A stretch of 12,009 bases of DNA from an uncultured Clostridium sp. (lineage in GTDB: Bacteria; Bacillota; Clostridia; TANB77; CAG-508). The stretch spans positions 1-12,009 of the forward strand of contig CAMSEM010000033.1 in assembly GCA_947057505.1 (NCBI GenBank), in the 5' to 3' direction. Position numbers and translations under genes: made by a program. The first letter of the stretch is position 1; every line of letters starts with the position of its first letter. Positions 1 to 4,234 of the stretch are shown in pieces. The notes under the pieces are model-generated. The model had not been told where the DNA came from. It saw only the letters and a program-made list of their open reading frames with translations, and did not search any database.

Positions 1-102
1 CGAACTTTAAAGGGTTTCGTAAGTTTTTTTATTTTTAGAAAAGATGAATTGAACTATAAAAAACAAAAAATGTTCTCTTTCCAGAAAGGAGGGCATTTTT
101 TT

Positions 103-387
103 ATGTTTGAGTTTGAAGTAATACAAAAATTAAAGTCAAATGATGAAATACTAGAAATTATTAAAGATTATAACTATACAGTTAGAAAAGGCAGAATTAA
201 GCATTTAAAGGGTACTAATTTACAATTCATTGAACCAACTGAATATTTAATCATATATCCTACTACTCTTACTATACTTGAATATAAAGTGAATGAAATT
301 GCCAATAAGAACTTTTACATTAAAGAACATAAACAAAAGTATAATCTCAAAGAAATTAAACAAATTCTCATGAAATTAAAAATTTAG
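103..387 (+). CDS. small hypothetical protein, 94 aa
   Basis: I do not recognise this protein. The reading frame is open from the left edge of the window, and a TTG at 49 could also start it. The ATG at 103 is preferred because a strong ribosome binding site (AAAGGAGGG, 85-93) lies 9 bases before it. The product is about 94 residues, lysine- and isoleucine-rich, with no signal peptide, membrane segment or cysteine motif. Predicted character: an N-terminal amphipathic helix (EVIQKLKSNDEILEII), then a beta-prone middle (EYLIIYPTTLTILEYKV) and a lysine-rich C-terminal helix ending in ILMKLKI. It stands alone, followed by about 120 bases of AT-rich sequence and then a recombinase relic. If the true start is upstream, the gene is partial at the window edge. 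Existence of the gene is fairly likely; function is unknown. Confidence 0.6.
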   Translation: MFEFEVIQKLKSNDEILEIIKDYNYTVRKGRIKHLKGTNLQFIEPTEYLIIYPTTLTILEYKVNEIANKNFYIKEHKQKYNLKEIKQILMKLKI

Positions 388-507
388 CTTTCTATTTTGC
401 AGTTTTATAAAAAGTTTAAAAACCAGCTTGCAAAAATGTATTTTGATTAGGAAACATATGAGAGAACAAAAAAATTATAAATTTTTTCACAAACTAGGGG
501 TGCGAAA
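388..507. other. AT-rich gap with inverted repeats
   Basis: No gene is seen here. Two inverted repeats are visible: TTTTGCA (395-401) with TGCAAAA (429-435), and a compact palindrome AAAAAATT-ATA-AATTTTTT (469-487). The second, made only of A and T, ends about 20 bases before the recombinase relic. It could be a weak terminator for the upstream gene, but it has no G/C in the stem, so this is uncertain. Confidence 0.3.
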
Positions 508-636
508 ATGCACTTTTTTGAGCGTTATTCTATTGATTCACAACTATGAATGATAAAAGAATATTGCGAGAAAAACAGTTATGATATTGTAGATGTATAC
601 AATGATGCAGGACATTCTAGAAAATTTACAATATGA
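508..636 (+). pseudogene. decayed serine recombinase, N-terminal fragment
   Basis: In one frame the sequence reads RYSIDSQL, a TGA stop at 547-549, then MIKEYCEKN and DVYNDAGHS, and ends at a TGA at 634-636. From family knowledge, large serine recombinases carry near their N-terminus a 'GYSID-Q' segment followed by 'I-(K/R)-YC-(K/E)-NGY-IV-(V/E)Y-D-G-SG'. The order, spacing and residues match this well. The stop sits where an arginine codon (CGA or AGA) would be usual, so one base change could have made it. The catalytic serine region (Y-R-x-S) upstream is not recognisable and everything after GHS is lost, so no active enzyme can be made. It probably marks a former integrative element or recombinase-bearing transposon. 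The identification is by motif reading only. Confidence 0.6.
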
Positions 637-856
637 TAAAAAAGAAATGTATAAACAATTTGATAATCTGCTAAAAGAAATTAATATAGAATACAGAACA
701 ACTACTATTAACCTTGCAAATTACCCTTATACAATTTTTGTATCAAGCAAAATTATGGAAATGGATTCAGCACAGCAAAATAAAGTTGCTTTATATCTTT
801 TCAATAGTATAAATTTTGAAATTAAAAATTGCAAAAACCTTGATAATAAAGAATAA
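593..856 (+). CDS. unrecognised ORF, up to 87 aa, start uncertain
   Basis: This ORF begins inside the recombinase relic in a different frame, so its first residues are out-of-frame recombinase sequence. No ribosome binding site precedes the ATG at 593 or the next ones at 602 and 605. An in-frame ATG at 647 would give about 69 residues, also without a clear site. From about residue 19 it reads like real protein: an acidic/basic helix (KQFDNLLKEINIEYR), a hydrophobic stretch (NLANYPYTIFVSSKI) and a C-terminal helix ending KNLDNKE. I do not recognise it. It may be the 3' remnant of a gene joined to the relic by a deletion, or a chance ORF. A promoter-like sequence for the next gene overlaps its end. 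Confidence 0.3.
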   Translation: MYTMMQDILENLQYDKKEMYKQFDNLLKEINIEYRTTTINLANYPYTIFVSSKIMEMDSAQQNKVALYLFNSINFEIKNCKNLDNKE

Positions 857-868
857 ATGTTTTAATAT
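840..868 (+). promoter_or_regulatory. candidate sigma-A promoter for the PLD-like gene
   Basis: TTGATA (840-845) matches the -35 consensus at five of six bases and is followed, after exactly 17 bases, by TAATAT (863-868), four of six for the -10. Transcription would start near 875, giving a short leader before the ATG at 897. The surrounding AT-richness makes chance matches likely. Confidence 0.35.
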
Positions 869-896
869 ATATATAGTAAGAAAAGGATGTGAAACT

Positions 897-1301
897 ATGG
901 AAGAAAATATCAAGCAAAGGATATTTTTTGATGGTCAAATATATGATGCATATAGCATCATTGTAGATATTATAAAAAGAGCAAATAACAAGATTTTAGT
1001 TATAGACAATTATATTGATGATAGTGTTTTGAAAATGTTAGCTAAAAAGAAAAATAATGTAGAAGTTGTTATTTTAACATCTAATAAAAATAATATTGAA
1101 AATTTAGATGTTAAAAAATTCAATAAAGAATATCCTATTCTTAAAGTTGCTAAAACAAATAAATTTCATGATAGATTTATTATAATAGACAATAAAGAGA
1201 TGTATCATCTAGGTGCTTCGATAAAAGATTTAGGAAAGAAATGTTTTGGAATTAACAAAATAGAAGATATGGAAATTATAGAAAAAATTATTAATTTATG
1301 A
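897..1301 (+). CDS. phospholipase D-like domain protein, 134 aa
   Basis: The start at 897 is chosen for the AAAAGGA site at 881-887; the open frame reaches back to 816 but overlaps the previous ORF. The protein is a single PLD-like fold: strands VIDNYID (about residues 35-41) and VEVVIL (55-60), then an HKD-type motif H91-x-R93-x4-D98 (HDRFIIID) with arginine in place of lysine, followed by YHLGASIKDLGKK (103-115). From family knowledge, the block beginning FFDGQIYDAYS and running to the GAS(I/L)KDLGKK motif is typically the C-terminal half of ORF6N/RhuM-type phage antirepressor-like proteins. Here that half stands alone, without the N-terminal DNA-binding domain. PLD enzymes need two HKD motifs, so it would have to act as a dimer if active. 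It is either a solo-domain family member or a truncated relic kept in frame. The domain is clear; its activity and partner are not. Confidence 0.75.
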   Translation: MEENIKQRIFFDGQIYDAYSIIVDIIKRANNKILVIDNYIDDSVLKMLAKKKNNVEVVILTSNKNNIENLDVKKFNKEYPILKVAKTNKFHDRFIIIDNKEMYHLGASIKDLGKKCFGINKIEDMEIIEKIINL

Positions 1302-1354
1302 TATATATATATTCATAATAGAATTAAAAAAAATATAGTAGAGAAGGATAAAAA

Positions 1355-1783
1355 ATGAGTGAAAATAACAAAGAAAAAATATTAGTAAGTGCATGTTTAT
1401 TAGGCGTTAATTGCAAATATAATGGAGAAAACAATGCTTCTAATGAGATAGATGAATTTTTGAAAGATTATGAAGTTATTCCAATTTGCCCAGAAATTAT
1501 GGGAGGACTTCCAACTCCACGTTGCTGTGCTGAAATTATAGGAGATAAGGTAATAACAAAAGATGGAGATGATGTAACAAAACAATATATAAAAGGAGCA
1601 GAAGAATGTCTTTTTTTAGCCAAAAAGTATAATGTAAAAAAGGCATTATTAAAATTAAAAAGTCCATCATGTGGTTATGGACAGGTTTATGATGGTTCTT
1701 TTTCGAATACTTTAATTAGAAAAAACGGGGTAACAGCAGAATTATTTCAAAAGAATAATATTGAAATAGTAACAATAAAGTAA
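1355..1783 (+). CDS. DUF523 family protein (TudS-like), 142 aa
   Basis: The ATG at 1355 has a GAGAAGGAT site 6-7 bases upstream. The full 142 residues match the usual length of DUF523 proteins. Motifs in order: SACLLGVNCKYNG (12-24, with C14 and C20), ICPEIMGGLPTPR (44-56, with C45 and E47), CC (57-58) and KSPSCG (102-107, with C106). From family knowledge, DUF523 includes the thiouracil desulfurase TudS, in which three cysteines hold a [4Fe-4S] cluster that removes sulfur from thiolated uracil; the SxCLLG, CPE and SPSCG blocks are the conserved ones. The substrate of this copy cannot be read from sequence. Cytosolic, no membrane segment. It follows the PLD-like gene after 53 bases with no terminator between, so co-transcription is possible, but a functional link is not implied. 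Confidence 0.85.
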   Translation: MSENNKEKILVSACLLGVNCKYNGENNASNEIDEFLKDYEVIPICPEIMGGLPTPRCCAEIIGDKVITKDGDDVTKQYIKGAEECLFLAKKYNVKKALLKLKSPSCGYGQVYDGSFSNTLIRKNGVTAELFQKNNIEIVTIK

Positions 1784-1864
1784 GAAAGCCATATTAGTAT
1801 GACTACTATAAAATAGATACATGGGATACCTTACACAAAAAGTAGAAATGTTAATAAAAAACAC

Positions 1865-1893
1865 TTGCAAATTCAGTGAAAACATGCTAAAAT
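1865..1893 (+). promoter_or_regulatory. strong sigma-A promoter with extended -10
   Basis: TTGCAA (1865-1870) and TAAAAT (1888-1893) are separated by exactly 17 bases, and TGC directly precedes the -10, giving the extended TGn element. Transcription would start near 1900, leaving a leader of about 78 bases before the coiled-coil gene. This is one of the two best promoters in the window. Confidence 0.65.
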
Positions 1894-1942
1894 TATTATG
1901 TCAATTTATTACTATCCTATTTTTCAGGAGGATGCACAGCAG

Positions 1943-1978
1943 TTGTATAAAATGAATATTTTAAGGAGGTATGAGTGA
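1943..1978 (+). other. possible leader mini-ORF coupled to next gene
   Basis: A first ribosome binding site (AGGAGG, 1926-1931) lies upstream of a TTG at 1943, with an in-frame ATG at 1952. Either would encode an 11- or 8-residue peptide ending in LRRYE. Its TGA stop (1976-1978) overlaps the ATG of the coiled-coil gene, and the second ribosome binding site (AAGGAGGT) lies inside it. This is the layout of translational coupling. The 11-base spacing to a TTG start makes actual translation uncertain. Confidence 0.3.
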
Positions 1979-2361
1979 TGAGTATTAAAACTGAACTCAA
2001 AGAGAAACTGAAACAGGCTCAAGAAAGAAAAAAAGAGTTGGAACGGGAAGAAAAAGCTGCAGCCCAAATAAGAGAGGCTGAGGCAAGAAAATTCCTTGAA
2101 GAAGTTGTTTGTCCAATGTTTCAAAAAAGAGCAGAAGACAATCCAACGGGTGTTTTTCATAGTATTCAATTCTTTTCTGGTGACAGAAAATGGTACTATG
2201 AAGAAAATGAGGCGTCAAAATTGAGAGAGGGACGTTGTCCATATGATTTTGACACTGTTGAAACAGCAGTAAAACTTGCTAAAGAGTTTGATATTTCGGC
2301 TGTTAGCCATTTGGAAATGTTTGGTGGGCAAATTGTAAGGTTCTATTTGGACCTACGGTAA
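1978..2361 (+). CDS. hypothetical coiled-coil protein, 127 aa
   Basis: The ATG at 1978 is 7 bases after a near-perfect AAGGAGGT site (1963-1970); a GTG at 1975 is only 4 bases from it and so less likely. Residues 1-42 form a very highly charged helix (KLKQAQERKKELEREEKA), probably a coiled coil. The rest is a compact mixed domain with CPMFQKR (45-51), FFSGDRKWYYEE (about 65-76) and a C-terminal ending in IVRFYLDLR. No signal peptide or membrane segment is seen. I do not recognise the family. G/C-containing codons (for example GAACGGGAAG) are more frequent than in the core genes to the right, suggesting a different origin. It has its own strong promoter and its own terminator, so it is a monocistronic unit. 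The gene itself is very likely real; its function is unknown. Confidence 0.75.
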   Translation: MSIKTELKEKLKQAQERKKELEREEKAAAQIREAEARKFLEEVVCPMFQKRAEDNPTGVFHSIQFFSGDRKWYYEENEASKLREGRCPYDFDTVETAVKLAKEFDISAVSHLEMFGGQIVRFYLDLR

Positions 2362-2362
2362 G

Positions 2363-2405
2363 AAAAAATAAGGAGTAGCTTTTTAATGGCTGCTCCTTAT
2401 TTTTT
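2363..2405. terminator. bidirectional intrinsic terminator
   Basis: A 17-base-pair stem (2363-2379 with 2389-2405, one G-U pair around a GGAG/CTCC core) closes a 9-base loop. It ends in a run of five to six T on the plus strand and is matched by a run of A on the left arm, so it works on both strands. It sits two bases after the coiled-coil gene and 46 bases beyond the stop of the convergent metallo-hydrolase gene. Confidence 0.9.
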
Positions 2406-2451
2406 CGCTTTTTAAGTCTAATCATGTATAAAATATACAATCATCATAGAC

Positions 2452-3135
2452 TTAATCATCACAAATGTGTATAGAAGTTCCTTTAATCATTTTACGAATT
2501 CTTAATTCATCATCCAAATGCATTAAGTATACAGCTATACCTTTTTTTGTTAGTTCTTTCAAAAGAGGCAAATTATCCTCTAATTTTAAATGCACCCCGC
2601 CTGAAACCGAAGCCTCAGTGTAGAGCTGGGAACCTTTCTTTAGATAAGGAAGAAAGGATTTTAATGTTTTGGTATCACCAGTATAAACAATGGGAGTACC
2701 ATTAATCATAGCAGAAAAACCATAACTGTCCATTTTATCTTCCACGTGCTCTGTCGGAATAAGAGTTACAAAATTATTAGTTCGAGTGTAACGTTCCTTT
2801 GGAAAAGCAGGTATTGAAGTATTTCTGTCAACACCGGTGATAGTAAGAAATGTGTCAATTTCCACACATGCTGTAATAATATTAAGAGGAGCTCTTAAGG
2901 CAATATAGCTATAAAGAGCTAATTGGCTAAGAGAGCCTACATGGTCAGCATGCATATGGGTAATAAAGACATCAATACCAGAAATTTCTTCCAAAAGATT
3001 TTGTTCCTGTAATTGTGGAAATACAGTATAACCACAATCAATTAGAAGCAACCAGTCTTTTATGAAAGTATAGGAAGAAGTATTTCTTTTGCCAAAACTT
3101 CCAGATTTTCCTAAAAAAGTAAGTTCTCTGTTCAT
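2452..3135 (-). CDS. metallo-beta-lactamase fold hydrolase, 227 aa
   Basis: The start at 3135 is chosen because AAAGGTGG lies 8 bases upstream; a GTG at 3147 falls inside that site and is rejected. The full set of metal ligands of the fold is visible: H60-x-H62-x-D64-H65 (THMHADHVG), H130 (PTEHVED), D154 (YTGDT) and H206 (LMHLDDE). No signal peptide or membrane segment is seen, so it should be cytosolic with two metal ions. Family knowledge allows an RNase Z-like, phosphodiesterase-like or other hydrolase role; there is no ribonuclease beta-CASP domain. The substrate is not deducible. It faces the coiled-coil gene across a shared terminator and is divergent from ftsY. A 12-base palindrome lies just upstream of its ribosome binding site. 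Confidence 0.85.
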   Translation of the reverse strand: MNRELTFLGKSGSFGKRNTSSYTFIKDWLLLIDCGYTVFPQLQEQNLLEEISGIDVFITHMHADHVGSLSQLALYSYIALRAPLNIITACVEIDTFLTITGVDRNTSIPAFPKERYTRTNNFVTLIPTEHVEDKMDSYGFSAMINGTPIVYTGDTKTLKSFLPYLKKGSQLYTEASVSGGVHLKLEDNLPLLKELTKKGIAVYLMHLDDELRIRKMIKGTSIHICDD

Positions 3136-3157
3136 AATTGTAACCACCTTTCTTATA

Positions 3158-3169
3158 TGCTAATTAGCA
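3158..3169. promoter_or_regulatory. 12-bp perfect palindrome, candidate operator
   Basis: TGCTAATTAGCA is a perfect palindrome 22 bases upstream of the start of the metallo-hydrolase gene, between its candidate promoter and its ribosome binding site. Its AT centre and position resemble binding sites of MarR-type or other dimeric repressors, but no regulator gene is adjacent. The function is inferred. Confidence 0.35.
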
Positions 3170-3201
3170 CATAAATTAAATATGATAATGCCTTGTATGA
3201 T

Positions 3202-3230
3202 ATAACACCATATTTTACATAATACTGCAA
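3202..3230 (-). promoter_or_regulatory. weak candidate promoter for the metallo-hydrolase gene
   Basis: Read on the minus strand, TTGCAG (3230-3225) and TGTTAT (3207-3202) are 17 bases apart, each four of six matches to consensus. Transcription would begin near 3195, placing the palindrome at 3158-3169 in the leader. Confidence 0.3.
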
Positions 3231-3251
3231 GAGAAGAATTAACAATTTAGG

Positions 3252-3280
3252 TTGCCATATTTTCCATATCGTGGTAAAAT
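3252..3280 (+). promoter_or_regulatory. strong sigma-A promoter of ftsY
   Basis: TTGCCA (3252-3257) and TAAAAT (3275-3280) are exactly 17 bases apart, and TGG before the -10 supplies the extended TGn element. Transcription would start near 3287, about 29 bases before the ftsY start, and probably reads through the UPF0182 gene. Confidence 0.7.
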
Positions 3281-3315
3281 AGAAAGGTAGTAAATTAGAA
3301 TAAAGGAGAAACACA

Positions 3316-4221
3316 ATGGGATTTTTTGATAAATTAAAACAAGGTTTAAGTAAAACAAAGAATTCATTTGATGAAAAAATAAATAATGTATTTAGCAATT
3401 TTAGAAAAGTAGATGAAGAACTACTAGAAGAACTAGAAGAAGCACTTATTATGTCTGATGTAGGAGTAGAAACATCTACTAAAATTATTAGTAATTTAAG
3501 AGAAACCATAAAAAAAGAAAAAATAGAAGAACAAGAAGGCGTAAAAGAGGCATTAAGGGAAGAAATTAAACAAGTTTTAGATGAAGTAGAAAATGGGCTA
3601 AACTTAGAAACGCATCCTTCAGTTATACTAGTAGTTGGCGTAAATGGCGTAGGAAAAACAACTTCTATTGGAAAAATAGCAAACCGTTTAAAAAAAGATG
3701 GAAAAAAAGTAGTAATTGCAGCAGCAGATACTTTTAGAGCAGCTGCAGTAGAACAACTTGAAATTTGGGCAAATAGGGCTGGTTGTGAAATAGTAAAAAA
3801 AGAAGAAGGAGCAGACCCTGCATCTGTTGTTTTTGATGCCATAAAAATAACAAAACAAACCAATGCAGATGTATTAATTTGTGATACAGCAGGAAGATTG
3901 CATAACAAAAAATATTTAATGGATGAATTAGAAAAAATAAAAAAAGTAATAGACAAAGAACTTCCAGAAGCGAGCAAAGAAGTTCTAATGGTGTTAGATG
4001 CAACTACCGGTCAAAATGCAATTATGCAAGTAAAAGCATTTAAAGAAACAGTAGATATAAACGGTCTTATTTTAACCAAATTAGATGGAACAGCCAAAGG
4101 TGGCGTTGTGGTAGGAATTGTACATGAAAATAAAATGCCAGTAAAATTTGTGGGCGTTGGAGAGCAAATTGATGACATGGAAATTTTTGATAGTAATGAT
4201 TTTGTAAAAGCTTTAATATAA
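3316..4221 (+). CDS. ftsY: signal recognition particle receptor FtsY
   Basis: FtsY is the membrane-associated GTPase that docks the signal recognition particle (Ffh plus 4.5S RNA) and hands ribosomes making membrane proteins to the SecYEG channel. The 301 residues show an N helical bundle (about 1-100) and the SRP-type G domain: P-loop GVNGVGKTT (108-116), the insertion-box motif DTFRAAA (138-144), DTAGR (190-194), TKLDGTAKGG (254-263) and the closing GVGEQIDD (280-287). The N-terminus MGFFDKLKQGL is an amphipathic membrane-binding helix. The long acidic A domain of the Escherichia coli protein is absent, as is usual in Firmicutes. AAAGGAG stands 8 bases before the ATG. Many Firmicutes place ftsY next to smc; here it is not, and it is followed 13 bases later by a UPF0182 gene, suggesting one transcript. 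Confidence 0.97.
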   Translation: MGFFDKLKQGLSKTKNSFDEKINNVFSNFRKVDEELLEELEEALIMSDVGVETSTKIISNLRETIKKEKIEEQEGVKEALREEIKQVLDEVENGLNLETHPSVILVVGVNGVGKTTSIGKIANRLKKDGKKVVIAAADTFRAAAVEQLEIWANRAGCEIVKKEEGADPASVVFDAIKITKQTNADVLICDTAGRLHNKKYLMDELEKIKKVIDKELPEASKEVLMVLDATTGQNAIMQVKAFKETVDINGLILTKLDGTAKGGVVVGIVHENKMPVKFVGVGEQIDDMEIFDSNDFVKALI

Positions 4222-4234
4222 GAAAGGGTAAAAA

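Noticed and set aside
816..896. Upstream extension of the PLD-like gene to an ATG at 816
   Set aside because: It overlaps the previous ORF, has no ribosome binding site, and the ATG at 897 has a well-spaced AAAAGGA.
871..1349. Similar leader sequences ATATAGTA-(A/G)-AAGGAT before the PLD-like gene (871-888) and the DUF523 gene (1333-1349)
   Set aside because: The match is short and consists of an AT run plus a ribosome binding site, which is expected by chance in such an AT-rich region.
1924..2242. Two overlapping minus-strand ORFs opposite the coiled-coil gene
   Set aside because: They are phenylalanine/leucine/serine-rich antisense readings of a lysine/glutamate-rich gene, without ribosome binding sites.
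3153..3977. Long minus-strand ORF of 274 codons opposite ftsY
   Set aside because: It is serine- and phenylalanine-rich with long serine runs, typical of the antisense reading of GAA/AAA-rich coding sequence, and has no ribosome binding site. The plus strand encodes a clear FtsY.
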